Positions 21,483 to 30,926 are shown, counted from the first letter of the stretch. The stretch is 64,000 bases of DNA from Mycobacterium sp. (GCF_029961025.1 NZ_JASBVP010000002.1:186001-250000), one strand, 5' to 3'. The notes: generated from the sequence alone by a model not told the origin. Numbers and translations: made by a program.

Positions 21483-21535
21483 TTTAGACGGGATGGGGGG
21501 CTGGGGCCCCGCTCGCATGTGAATGTAGGTTGCCG
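21483..21535 (+). repeat. 53-bp dispersed repeat, copy 1
   Basis: TTTAGACGGGATGGGGGGCTGGGGCCCCGCTCGCATGTGAATGTAGGTTGCCG; 47/53 identical by eye to the reverse complement of 45467-45519. Confidence 0.8.
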
Positions 21536-21540
21536 TCAAG

Positions 21541-22334
21541 TTGGTCGGTGAGGGCACCCGCGGTGATGTAGTTGTCGCAGGTTACACAGATATTGGCATA
21601 CGGGCATGTGCCAGCGGCCGGATGGCGAGCACAGTAACCGTGAGCGACACGGGTTTTCAGCATCTCGCTGTGCAGACAGCTGATCTTGTCCGACAGGACG
21701 GGCCTGCCGACTGGATGAGGGTGAACTGGCGGCGCATCTTGCCCATCGCTTTGTCGTACGCGGCGCGTAGGGCGGGCGAGGCCAGGGTGGCGTCCAGCGT
21801 TGTCCCCGCTGGCAGCGCCCGCAGCGTTTTCTTCAGATAGCCCAGGATGGTGTCTTGGGCTTGTTGCTGGTGTTTCGGGATCACGGGGTGCTGTTTCCAG
21901 CCCGGCGGCGGTGGTGGATACACGTCTGGTCCTTCGATGATGGTTGCCCCGGTGGGGATGGGCGGGCCCAGCGGGCTTGAATGGGCGCACCCGCCGGCGA
22001 GCACCGCCGCCACCAGCACGACGACAGCGACGCGCACCCTGATGTTGTCCAGCGCCTTGTTTCCCGGGTTCCAGTAGCTGCTGTGGGCGTCGACGCTGGG
22101 CAGCCCCAGCGGCCCGGCGGGTCCCGGGTCGGCCTGCAGCCGGATCGCGCCGGAGGCGGCCGCGCCCACCACGGTGGACCCGTACCCAATGATTTTTCGT
22201 CGCTCCGTTAAGGAACGCCCATTGCAGCCTGCCGGACGAGGGATACCCGTTCCCTTGGACAGACTGTTGGTCACCGAACCACGAGGAGACGAGATGATGC
22301 GGTGGCACGCCGTTGGACGAGATCGGGTGAACAC
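21541..22334 (-). pseudogene. Chimeric remnant: lipoprotein N-terminal part (GTG ~22037, lipobox LAGGC) joined to the frameshifted 3' end of a tyrosine-integrase-like transposase
   Basis: VRVAVVVLVAAVLAGGCAHSSPLGPPIPTGATIIEGPDVYPPPPPGWKQHPVIPKHQQQAQDTILGYLKKTLRALPAGTTLDAT then LASPALRAAYDKAMGKMRRQFTLIQSAGP; the other minus frame continues VLSDKISCLHSEMLKTRVAHGYCARHPAAGTCPYANICVTCDNYITAGALTDQLD. Confidence 0.65.
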
Positions 22335-22401
22335 TTTATAGTCGAGGTGTCGCTGTCCCTCGGACGCAAGTGTGACCTCGCCTCACAATCCGCGCGACAC
22401 A

Positions 22402-22794
22402 TCATCGTGTATCAGCCACCCCTTCTTGCAGGGCTTGCGCGGCCTTTCGGCCCTCGTCGGTGAGTTTCATCCAGGCGTACCAAATCCAAGCCGACGGATC
22501 ATCGTAACGGTTGAGATAGACCTCGGCGATCTTGCGCATCGACTCCTCAAGCGGCTCATTCCAGGGTTCCCACCGTCTGCCCTCACCCGTCATCGCACCG
22601 AGCACGAACAACCCGTCGCTGACCAGGGAGCGAATCACAGCCAGGGTTTCGTTTTGAATCTCCGCCAACGACGAGGACGGGTTCCACTGAGTCACAGTTG
22701 AAGAAACAGCAGCGAGGGGTAAGACATCATCCACAGCACCGAGTATCAGTTCTCGGCGTATGTCCTCGCGTGAGACCAGCTTCGATTCGGTCAT
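22402..22794 (-). CDS. Hypothetical 130-aa protein; candidate immunity partner of the upstream putative effector
   Basis: MTESKLVSREDIRRELILGAVDDVLPLAAVSSTVTQWNPSSSLAEIQNETLAVIRSLVSDGLFVLGAMTGEGRRWEPWNEPLEESMRKIAEVYL; co-oriented, 108 bp after the effector stop. Confidence 0.55.
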   Translation of the reverse strand: MTESKLVSREDIRRELILGAVDDVLPLAAVSSTVTQWNPSSSLAEIQNETLAVIRSLVSDGLFVLGAMTGEGRRWEPWNEPLEESMRKIAEVYLNRYDDPSAWIWYAWMKLTDEGRKAAQALQEGVADTR

Positions 22795-22902
22795 TGATCC
22801 AGCTTAGCGAGGCGCACGCAGGTTGCCGGTGACAGAGCGCGGCAGCCTGAACTGTCCGACACGCCCTCTTGGAACCCGCCGCGTTTCCGGACGGGCAGCA
22901 TA

Positions 22903-24132
22903 TCAATGCCCGCTTGCGGGGCCTTCCATCCATTCGTCTTCGGGCGTCTCGCCAAGCCAGTGGGGGTGAGCGTGCGGAGGGGGCACCACGTGAGGACCGA
23001 AAGCCTGCCCGGGTGCACCGAAGATCGGAAGCCCCGGCTCAACAGGCGCTTTGGGTAACGGCTGAGCGGGAGCAGGTGCAGGGCCCGGAGCGGCAGGCGC
23101 TCGGGGCAAGGGCTGTCCAGGAGGAGGTTCGCCAGGCGCGCGAGCTGGTGGCTCTGGTGCCGCCTTGGGCGCGACCGGCGCACCGGGCGGAGCCGGGATG
23201 TTCGGCACACCACCCCTGGCGGTGTTGACGTGAACCTTCACGTATTTGTCATCGGGTGTGCGGATGTCGATGGTGGAGCCGTGGTCATCGCTTTCGCGAA
23301 ACCCGACCCGTGTGCCGTCACTGAGTACAAATTCGTCCCCTGGGTAAGTGCTGCTCCCGTCGAACCCTTTTGCGTTTTTGGTCAGCCAATCCCAGAGGTT
23401 GCGAAGGTCGTGCTCGCTGCGAATCTCTTTAATGAACGAGGTGGTGCCTTGAGGGAGGTCTTTGATCGCCTCGCGTATGTCTTGAGCCGAGGGGGTGGAC
23501 GGCTGCGGGGGCTGGTCGGGCCCGGTCTTCCAGTCAACGAGCTGAACATGCCCGTCACGCTTGCCGTACGGGGACCGCCCGGCACCGGGCGGCTCCTCGA
23601 ACGTCAGGGTGCCCCAGCTCGCGGTCACCTCTTTAAGTTGGGCGGTCAGGCGCTGATCGTTGGCCACCAGCCCACCGACACGGTGGCGGATGAAGTTGGT
23701 GTGCGCCTCGGCTTGGGCTCGGCGCTCAACCAACTGCTCGCGCGTGGTGGACTCGCGGGTATCGGTGCAGCGGTAGTCCTCGGTCACCTCGAAGCCGTCG
23801 CGCTGCGCATCATCGACCGCCTCCTGCGCCAGACGCTGGCCGGCCTCCAGGATGTCTTGGCCGCGGCGGGCGATCGCCGCCGCGTCGGACAAGCCCCACA
23901 CAAACGGGCGCGCCCGAAACACATCCATCTCGGCCTGGGTGATCGCCGCATCCCCAGCCGCGCCCTCCCACTCCACACCGCCGGGCGCGCGCACCTTGTG
24001 GGCCAGCTGCTCCAAGACGTGCTCGGCCTCCCCGCCGACGCGCTCACACCAGTCGGCGAAGCGCCCCAGGTGATTGAATGTCGAGGCCTTCAGCTCGGAG
24101 AGGGTGGGCCAGCCCCCCGGGACACCGGCCAT
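22903..24132 (-). CDS. Putative type VII secretion substrate/effector: helical WXG-like N-terminus, compact middle domain, Pro/Ala-rich tail
   Basis: 409 aa MAGVPGGWPTLSELKASTFNHLGRFADWCERVGGEAEHVLEQLAHKVRAPGGVEWEGAAGDAAITQAEMD...SDGTRVGFRESDDHGSTIDIRTPDDKYVKVHVN; abuts the EspC-like gene. Confidence 0.65.
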   Translation of the reverse strand: MAGVPGGWPTLSELKASTFNHLGRFADWCERVGGEAEHVLEQLAHKVRAPGGVEWEGAAGDAAITQAEMDVFRARPFVWGLSDAAAIARRGQDILEAGQRLAQEAVDDAQRDGFEVTEDYRCTDTRESTTREQLVERRAQAEAHTNFIRHRVGGLVANDQRLTAQLKEVTASWGTLTFEEPPGAGRSPYGKRDGHVQLVDWKTGPDQPPQPSTPSAQDIREAIKDLPQGTTSFIKEIRSEHDLRNLWDWLTKNAKGFDGSSTYPGDEFVLSDGTRVGFRESDDHGSTIDIRTPDDKYVKVHVNTARGGVPNIPAPPGAPVAPKAAPEPPARAPGEPPPGQPLPRAPAAPGPAPAPAQPLPKAPVEPGLPIFGAPGQAFGPHVVPPPHAHPHWLGETPEDEWMEGPASGH

Positions 24133-24431
24133 CAGTGCGCCAGCCCGCGAAACCGGGCCGCGCCGTCGTCATCGGTTGCGGTGTAGGCGGTGCCCGCCGC
24201 GTGATAGTCAGCTCCGCGCGTGGCGATGCGCTGCGTCATGGCCACCACGTCTTTGCCCGCCGCCGCGGCGATATTTATGGTGCCGGTGTTGGATTGCCAC
24301 GGCGAAGCGGCGACCGCCATGGGCACGGCAGCCGCGGCCAACTCGCCGCCGATCTTCTCGCATTCGTCGCCCAGCTGGTGCAGACCGGCTGCTCGCACCC
24401 TCAGTTGCCGGCCAGGGGTGTCGGCTGCCAT
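24132..24431 (-). CDS. EspC/DUF2580-like ESX-associated small protein
   Basis: 99 aa; central PWQSNTG and C-terminal AYTATDDD (a YxxxD motif); start/stop abuts the 409-aa ORF. Confidence 0.7.
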   Translation of the reverse strand: MAADTPGRQLRVRAAGLHQLGDECEKIGGELAAAAVPMAVAASPWQSNTGTINIAAAAGKDVVAMTQRIATRGADYHAAGTAYTATDDDGAARFRGLAH

Positions 24432-24566
24432 GCATGGATGGCAGCGGCCCGCTCAAGCGGGCGCTCACCCGTTCGGTCATCACGGGTGCTGACGCTAGTC
24501 GCACGCCACGCGGTGGATGCGCCGATCCTCAGCCGGTAACCATTACGATGGCCGGAAGGGAGAAAC

Positions 24567-25082
24567 ATGACGGTGTACGGCAAGGCCATTCTCGCCGGCG
24601 GTTGTTTTTGGGGCATGCAGGACCTGATCCGCAGGCTGCCCGGCGTGGTGTCGACCCGGGTTGGCTATACCGGGGGCGATGTCCCCAACGCGACCTACCA
24701 CAATCACGGCACACACGCCGAAGCGATCGAAATCGTCTATGACCCCGCCCGCATCGACTACCGCACCCTGCTGGAATTCTTCTTTCAGATCCACGACCCC
24801 ACCACGAAGAACCGGCAGGGAAACGACGTCGGAACCAGCTACCGGTCGGCGATCTTCTACCTTGACGATGAGCAGAAGCGGATCGCGCTGCAAACTATCG
24901 CCGATGTCGACGCGTCGGGGCTTTGGCCCGGCAAGGTGGTGACCGAGGTCAGCCCGGCCGGGGAGTTTTGGGAAGCCGAGCCCGAGCACCAGGATTACCT
25001 GGAGCGTCACCCCGGCGGGTACACCTGCCATTACCCGCGGCCACACTGGAGGCTCCCACGGCAAGCTGCCGCCGAACGCTGA
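24567..25082 (+). CDS. msrA: Peptide methionine sulfoxide reductase MsrA
   Basis: [60 protein letters not shown] (GCFWG). Confidence 0.95.
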   Translation: MTVYGKAILAGGCFWGMQDLIRRLPGVVSTRVGYTGGDVPNATYHNHGTHAEAIEIVYDPARIDYRTLLEFFFQIHDPTTKNRQGNDVGTSYRSAIFYLDDEQKRIALQTIADVDASGLWPGKVVTEVSPAGEFWEAEPEHQDYLERHPGGYTCHYPRPHWRLPRQAAAER

Positions 25083-25178
25083 CCGCAGCCGTCCGGCACC
25101 GCTCAATGGTGCACACCCCGGCGCCGGGGCCGTATACTGGCTCACCTCCCCAGGCTGCTGTTACGGAATGGGTACACG

Positions 25179-25592
25179 ATGTCGGAGGACGGGAAAACCG
25201 CCCGGGCGCTGCTGCCGTTGCGCGTCGCGCTTCTGGTAATCGGGCTGTTTTTTATTTTCGGGATTTACGCTCAGGGCCAGATGCGGCCTTCCGCCTGGCG
25301 ATGGGGCCACGGGCACTCGCATTACCCGTTGATGCTTCTCGGGATTTACGTCACACTCGGGGTCTTCCTGCTGGTCGCGGCGCGCAATCCGCTGGCCCAC
25401 CGCAGCCTGATCTGGTTCACGGCGGTCTCGAGCATCGTGCACGGCGCCATCATGGCGGCCGAGGCGGTTGCCGACGCGACCGAGCGGGCGCACTTTACCG
25501 GTGACGTGGCGACGCTGCTCGTCATCGGGGTGGTGCTGGCGTGGTTAATGGCCCGCGCCGAACTACCGAGACACGCGAAAACACCCACCTGA
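25179..25592 (+). CDS. Small membrane protein (DUF6632-like)
   Basis: Multiple hydrophobic helices: ALLPLRVALLVIGLFFIFGIY...FTAVSSIVHGAIMAAEAVAD. Confidence 0.65.
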   Translation: MSEDGKTARALLPLRVALLVIGLFFIFGIYAQGQMRPSAWRWGHGHSHYPLMLLGIYVTLGVFLLVAARNPLAHRSLIWFTAVSSIVHGAIMAAEAVADATERAHFTGDVATLLVIGVVLAWLMARAELPRHAKTPT

Positions 25593-25635
25593 TCGGCGCT
25601 CACCCCAGTCCGAACCCGCCGAAGCGGCCCGGATC

Positions 25636-26967
25636 TCAGCGGTGGCGCCGATGCACCGCGATACGCCCGCCGTTTTTCGGTGTGAAGGCAACGCCACGGG
25701 CGTGCCAGTTCTCCCCTGGTGCGGTAGTCGTTTCAATAGTGAAGTACCGCAGCACGGTTCGCAGTACCACGTCCATCTCCATGGCGGCGAACGCGGCTCC
25801 CACACAGCGGCGGGTCCCGCCGCCGAACGGAATCCACCCAAAGGCCGGTGGCTTGGTCCCGAGGTAGCGCTGCGGGTCGAATCGCTCGGGGTCGACGAAC
25901 ACGTCGGGGTTGGCGTGTATTTGGGCGATGTTGACCACGACCGAATAGCCCCGGGGAATAACCCATTCGCCAAGCTGGTACCCGGGCGCGATGACACGCC
26001 GCCCGGAGAAATCGATGACCGTTCGCGCCCGCTGTACTTCCAGTATCGCCGCCCGGCGCAGCTCGTCGGCGTCGGTGGCGGCCTCCGCGGCCAGCGCCGC
26101 CAGCACGTCCGGGTGGCGGCTCAGCCGTTCGAACGCCCAGGCCAAGGTCGCCGCGGTCGTTTCGTGCCCGGCCGCCAGCAGTGTCAGCAACTCGTCACCA
26201 ATGTCCTTGCGCGACATGGTTGAGCCATCCTCATACGTGCTGCGCAGCAGCAGCGCCAGGATGTCGGTGCGCTCCGCGAAGTGCGGGTCCGCGCGCTCGC
26301 CCTCGATCAGCTTGTCGACGACGATGTCATACCTGCGCCGCCGCTCGGCCAACCGTCCCCAGGGGCTGTAACGGCCACAGGTCCGCGCCGGCCTCGGGAG
26401 CGCGGCCAGCCGCGAACCCAGGGTGACCCACGGCGGGATCAGCCGCCGTAGCTCGTCAAGCTCGGCGCCGCCGGCACCAAACACCGCGCGCAGGATGACG
26501 TTGAGCGTGATGCGCATCATTGACGGCAGCGTGGCGAACTGCGTGCCGTCGGGCCAGCCGGCGGTCTCGCGCAGCGTCTCTTCCTCGACGATGCTTTCAA
26601 AGCTCTTGACGCTCCTGCCGTGAAACGGCGGTGCCAGCAGCCGCCGCCGGCGGCGGTGGTCGTCGCCGTCGAGCGCGAACACCGAACCCGACCCGAGCAA
26701 CCGGCTCAGGTTGGGCTGGATATTGCCGAGATCCTCCGGGCCGGTGGTGAAGATCTGCTTGGCCAGCTGCGGGTCGGCGACCACGACGGTGCGGCCCCAA
26801 ATGGGCAGATCCACGGTGAAAACATCGCCGTAGCGGCGCGCCAGCGATCGCATGGTATGCCGCCGTGACATCAAGAACGCCGCTCCCAGGACCGCTTTGG
26901 GGATCCGGACTCCCGGCGGCAACACGGTTGCCGGCAACACCGGCACGGCGGTGACTGCGTCAGTCAT
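25636..26967 (-). CDS. Cytochrome P450 (CYP138-like)
   Basis: GHETTAATLAWAFERL I-helix, FGGGTRRCVGAAFA heme loop. Confidence 0.9.
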   Translation of the reverse strand: MTDAVTAVPVLPATVLPPGVRIPKAVLGAAFLMSRRHTMRSLARRYGDVFTVDLPIWGRTVVVADPQLAKQIFTTGPEDLGNIQPNLSRLLGSGSVFALDGDDHRRRRRLLAPPFHGRSVKSFESIVEEETLRETAGWPDGTQFATLPSMMRITLNVILRAVFGAGGAELDELRRLIPPWVTLGSRLAALPRPARTCGRYSPWGRLAERRRRYDIVVDKLIEGERADPHFAERTDILALLLRSTYEDGSTMSRKDIGDELLTLLAAGHETTAATLAWAFERLSRHPDVLAALAAEAATDADELRRAAILEVQRARTVIDFSGRRVIAPGYQLGEWVIPRGYSVVVNIAQIHANPDVFVDPERFDPQRYLGTKPPAFGWIPFGGGTRRCVGAAFAAMEMDVVLRTVLRYFTIETTTAPGENWHARGVAFTPKNGGRIAVHRRHR

Positions 26968-26987
26968 CACGACTCCCGACAGCGACG

Positions 26988-27035
26988 TGGTACGGCGGTG
27001 TACCAGGTTTCCCAGGTACGGTACTCTCTAGTACC
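26988..27035. promoter_or_regulatory. Two inverted repeats in the P450/TetR divergent intergenic region
   Basis: TGGTAC-N6-GTACCA at 26988-27005; GGTAC-N11-GTACC at 27015-27035. Confidence 0.6.
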
Positions 27036-27075
27036 AGACTTGACAAGCGTTGACTCCCCCGAAGGGGGCGCGGTC

Positions 27076-27678
27076 ATGACAGCGGTGCCCGCCGACCGTC
27101 CCAGCGACGTCGATCCGTTTCGGCGACGGCTGCTCGACGGGCTGGCCGCGTCGATCAGCGAGCGCGGATACCGCGCCACCACCGTGGCCCACATCGTGCG
27201 TCATGCCCGCACCTCCAAGCGCACCTTCTACGACCGGTTCGCCGGCAAGGAGCAGTGCTTCCTCGAGTTGCTCCGTGCCGAAACCGAGAGGCTGGCCGAA
27301 AATATCCGGTCCGCGGTCGATCCCGACGCCGACTGGCGTCACCAGATCCGTCAGGCGCTGGAGGCCTACGTCGGCACCATCGAGTCCCGTCCGGCGATCA
27401 CATTGAGCTGGATCCGTGACTTGCCCTCGCTGGGTGCGGCGGCGCGTCCCGTGCAGCGCGATGGGTTGCGGTTGTTGACAGACCTGCTGATCGAGCTCAG
27501 CGGCAGCCCCGGCTTTCGCCGGGCGAGCCTGCCGCCACTGACGGCGCCGTCGGCGGTGATCCTGCTGGGTGGGCTGCGGGAACTGACCGCGCTCGCCGTG
27601 GAAGACGGCAAAAACGTCCGCGAGATCGTCGAGCCGGCGCTCGACGCATGCCGTGCGCTGCTCGGCCCTCGACGCTGA
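27076..27678 (+). CDS. TetR family regulator (Rv0135c-like)
   Basis: LLDGLAASISERGYRATTVAHIVRHARTSKRTFYDRFAGKEQCFLEL. Confidence 0.85.
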   Translation: MTAVPADRPSDVDPFRRRLLDGLAASISERGYRATTVAHIVRHARTSKRTFYDRFAGKEQCFLELLRAETERLAENIRSAVDPDADWRHQIRQALEAYVGTIESRPAITLSWIRDLPSLGAAARPVQRDGLRLLTDLLIELSGSPGFRRASLPPLTAPSAVILLGGLRELTALAVEDGKNVREIVEPALDACRALLGPRR

Positions 27679-27740
27679 GCCGCGACACCGGCCACGCTCG
27701 TGGCTAGGCTCGACTTGGTTGCGGCGATTGGAGGACTGCG

Positions 27741-27953
27741 ATGCGGCTATCGACCCGAAATCAGCTTAAGGGGACCATCTCCGAGGTGGACCTCGGCAGT
27801 GTGATGGCCATTGTGAAGGTGCGGCTCGACGGCGGTGACCAGGTCGTCACGTCGTCGCTCACCAGGGATGCGGCGGTTGAACTCGGCCTCAAGGCCGGTC
27901 AGCCCGCCACGGTGTTCATCAAATCCACCGAGGTGACGATCGGCGTGGAATGA
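27741..27953 (+). CDS. TOBE/Mop domain molybdate-binding protein
   Basis: MRLSTRNQLKGTISEVDLGSVMAIVKVRLDGGDQVVTSSLTRDAAVELGLKAGQPATVFIKSTEVTIGVE. Confidence 0.88.
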   Translation: MRLSTRNQLKGTISEVDLGSVMAIVKVRLDGGDQVVTSSLTRDAAVELGLKAGQPATVFIKSTEVTIGVE

Positions 27954-27974
27954 CGTGCCCAAAGGCGGGCCGCG

Positions 27975-28859
27975 TCAGCCCCGCAGGAAGCTGCGGACCC
28001 GGTCCAACACCAGATCGGGTCGCTGCTCGACAATCCAGTGGCCGACACCGTCGACTAACTCGAGCTCGAAATCGGTTGCCCACCGCGAATATCCGCGTAG
28101 CAGATCCGGCGTGATCACCGGGTCACCGGTGCCGTGCAGCCAGCGCACCGGGACGTCGACCCGCGCGTCTGCGTATTCACCGCGCAACCAGCGCAGCGCC
28201 TCGGTGGTCAAAAAGCTGCGATACCAGCGTGACCCGGCCGCCGCATGTCCGGGTTCGCGCATGCACTGGGCGTAGATCCGGACATCCTCGTCGGGAAGCG
28301 TGAATCCGGAACCCGCCCACACCATCAGCAGCCGCGAGTAACGCGCGCCGGGACGGGCGATCAGGCGGGGGCCGAGGACCGGAAGTGCGATCGGGATCTG
28401 ATACCAAAACCGCCACAGCTGCCGCAGCATCCTCAGGTCGCGCATCGTGCGGGGGGCCACGGTGTTCAGCCCGAAGAAGCCGCGCACTTTCGCCGGGTGG
28501 CGCACCATCATGATGAAGGAGACCGGCCCGCCCCAGTCGTGGGCGATCAGTTTCACCGGCCCCACACCCAGCCGATCCAACACGACCGCCAGGTCCTCGG
28601 CCATGTCGCTCTTCAGGTAACGCGAACGCGGCGCCGAACTCCAGCCCGCCCCACGCAGATCCGGGCACAGCACGCGATAGCCGTCGGCGGCCAACGGCCC
28701 GATCAGCGGGTGCCACTGCCACCAGTTCTGCGGAAAGCCGTGGACCGGCATCACCGCCGGCCCGTCCGCAGGACCGGCGTCCGCGACGTGAATCGTGACA
28801 CCGCCACCCAGATCCACAAACCTGTGCTCAACGCCCTGCAGGGCCGGCATAGTGACCAT
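27975..28859 (-). CDS. ephF: Alpha/beta hydrolase, epoxide hydrolase-like (EphF)
   Basis: VHGFPQNWWQWHPLIGPLAADGYRVLCPDLRGAGWS...KLIAHDWGGPVSFIM. Confidence 0.85.
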   Translation of the reverse strand: MVTMPALQGVEHRFVDLGGGVTIHVADAGPADGPAVMPVHGFPQNWWQWHPLIGPLAADGYRVLCPDLRGAGWSSAPRSRYLKSDMAEDLAVVLDRLGVGPVKLIAHDWGGPVSFIMMVRHPAKVRGFFGLNTVAPRTMRDLRMLRQLWRFWYQIPIALPVLGPRLIARPGARYSRLLMVWAGSGFTLPDEDVRIYAQCMREPGHAAAGSRWYRSFLTTEALRWLRGEYADARVDVPVRWLHGTGDPVITPDLLRGYSRWATDFELELVDGVGHWIVEQRPDLVLDRVRSFLRG

Positions 28860-28988
28860 GGGGTGAGAACTTAGCGGATGCCCGCCCGCGGAAGCACCAT
28901 GCGGGCTCGCACAGATCACCACCGCCGGCGTACCGGGCAACCCGGCAAACCCACTAGCCGAGCCGTTGACAAGGCGTCAGGATAAGGC

Positions 28989-29786
28989 ATGGGCGTCAGG
29001 ATGGCCGATCTGCTCGGCGGTACGCGGGATGCCCTGCGCTATGAACCCACCGAGAAGCGGCTACGCGTGTACCTCGCCGGCGAGCTGATCGCGCAGACCG
29101 GTGCCGGGCGGCTGGTCTGGGAACCGGGCCGCGTGGTCCCGACATACGCGGTACCGGAATCGGATGTCGTGGCGCGGTTGGAACCTGCCGGCGTCGTGGC
29201 GGACCCCGGCGGAAAACCACCGCGGTATCCGACGGCCGCAGCGGCTGCGCACGCCTGCGCGGGCGAGGTGCTCGACGTTATTGCCGGCAGCGGGGCCAGG
29301 CGCACCGCGGCGGCGTTCCGGCCGGCGGATCCCGACCTGGCCGGCTATGTGGTGCTCGACTTCGGCGCGTTCGACTGGCGCGAAGAAGACGAGCCCATCA
29401 TCGCGCACCCGCACGACCCGTTCACCCGTATCGACATCCTCGCCAGCAGCCGACACGTCCGCATCGAGTTGGACGGGCGGCTGCTGGCCGAGTCGTCGCG
29501 GCCGCTGTTGCTGTTCGAGACGTTACTGCCGGTCCGGTTCTATCTGCCACGTAGCGACGTCGTCGTTCACCTTGAGCCGAGCGACACCGTCACCTACTGC
29601 GCATACAAGGGACGGGCGTCCTACTTCTCGGTGCCCGACGGCCCGTCGGATGTGGCCTGGACGTACCACGAGCCGCTGCATGATGCCGAGCCGGTGCGAG
29701 ACCGCATCGCCTTCTTCGACGAGCGGGTGGACGTCATCGTCGACGGCGAGCGCCGACAGCGCCCGGTGACGGCGTGGTCAGGCTGA
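28989..29786 (+). CDS. Two-domain DUF427 protein
   Basis: Two DUF427 units; second: LPRSDVVVHLEPSDTVTYCAYKGRASYFSV...VAWTYHEPLHDAEPVRDRIAFFDERVDVIVDG. Confidence 0.85.
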   Translation: MGVRMADLLGGTRDALRYEPTEKRLRVYLAGELIAQTGAGRLVWEPGRVVPTYAVPESDVVARLEPAGVVADPGGKPPRYPTAAAAAHACAGEVLDVIAGSGARRTAAAFRPADPDLAGYVVLDFGAFDWREEDEPIIAHPHDPFTRIDILASSRHVRIELDGRLLAESSRPLLLFETLLPVRFYLPRSDVVVHLEPSDTVTYCAYKGRASYFSVPDGPSDVAWTYHEPLHDAEPVRDRIAFFDERVDVIVDGERRQRPVTAWSG

Positions 29787-30868
29787 CAGTGGCCGGCTCG
29801 CGTCGACGCGCGGTCGGCAAGCTCGCCGACATCACGGGTCCCGGGCTCACCGACCGGTGGGGTGTGACGTGCGCTGACCTGGGCGCGTCGGTACTGGCGC
29901 TCAACGGCGCGCTGGTATCGGTGTTCGGAGACACATTCTCCGGCAACAAAGTTGGTGATGGCGACTGGCGTTCGCCGGTCATGCTTATCGGCACCGGGGA
30001 CGCCGATCATCAGATCAGCTACCAGCGCGCCGGGGGCGACGACCCCGGTTACGCGCGCCAGCTCTGGCATTACCCGCACCGCACCGGCTTCTCCGGCCGG
30101 GCGCGCCGCGGGATCAGCACGGTAATCCCCTCGGATCTGCTGCGGGTGGAAGACGCGCTGTACCTGCACGCGATCGTCAACCGCGGTTTCGGCAACGTCG
30201 TCTGGACGGAGATCTGGCGATCGGATGACTGTGGTATCTCCTGGCACCATTTGGGTGAGCGGGCGAAATTTCCGGGTGGCCTGCATCGCGGTTATGCACA
30301 GTGCTGGTCGTGGGATTACGACCCTGACGACGGCTGGGTATATGTCGTCTCGACCGGGTTTCAGCGCGACAAGGGCATCGTCCTCAGGCGGGTGCGTCCC
30401 GCCGATCTCGGCGACATGTCGAAATACTCGGGGTGGGGCTATGCCGACCGTCGATGGTCGTGGGGCAACGAGCCGACCCCGATCACGCCCGATGGCGAAA
30501 CGTGGGGCGAGTTGTCGTTGCGACGGCTGGCTGCGGGGAAGTGGATCCTCGGCGGATTTCTGTCATCGCAGTACGCATTGGGCTATCGGGTCATCCACTC
30601 CCCCACCGATGTGTCTGAGGCGACGCTGCAGCTGCCGGTTCTGGGGTCGGCGTGGAACGCCGAGGACCACCACAACAATCGGGTCGCACAGTTATACGGC
30701 GGATATGTCCTTCCGGGCTCGCGATTGGATGTCGCCGGCGGCGTCGGCCTGGTGGTGTCGCAGTGGAACACCGCACACGGCTGGCCCTACCGAGCGATGC
30801 AATTCCGCGCGACGCTGCGTGATACCACCCAGTCCGGTCGCGAACAGCCGGACTCGGTCAACCGGTAA
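29774..30868 (+). CDS. DUF4185 domain protein
   Basis: LTDRWGVTCADLGASVLALNGALVSVFGDTFSG...WTEIWRSDDCGISWHHLG...GGVGLVVSQWNTAHGWPYRAMQF; overlaps the DUF427 gene by 13 bp. Confidence 0.75.
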   Translation: MVRLTVAGSRRRAVGKLADITGPGLTDRWGVTCADLGASVLALNGALVSVFGDTFSGNKVGDGDWRSPVMLIGTGDADHQISYQRAGGDDPGYARQLWHYPHRTGFSGRARRGISTVIPSDLLRVEDALYLHAIVNRGFGNVVWTEIWRSDDCGISWHHLGERAKFPGGLHRGYAQCWSWDYDPDDGWVYVVSTGFQRDKGIVLRRVRPADLGDMSKYSGWGYADRRWSWGNEPTPITPDGETWGELSLRRLAAGKWILGGFLSSQYALGYRVIHSPTDVSEATLQLPVLGSAWNAEDHHNNRVAQLYGGYVLPGSRLDVAGGVGLVVSQWNTAHGWPYRAMQFRATLRDTTQSGREQPDSVNR

Positions 30869-30926
30869 CCGCAGCCATCGATCGGGCTGTCTGCGCTGTT
30901 CGTCCGTGACGCGTGTTAGTTAGCCG

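Noticed and set aside
23230-24186. 318-aa plus-strand ORF opposite the putative effector
   Set aside because: The minus-strand frame has the abutting EspC-like partner and plausible domains; the plus frame looks like shadow coding.
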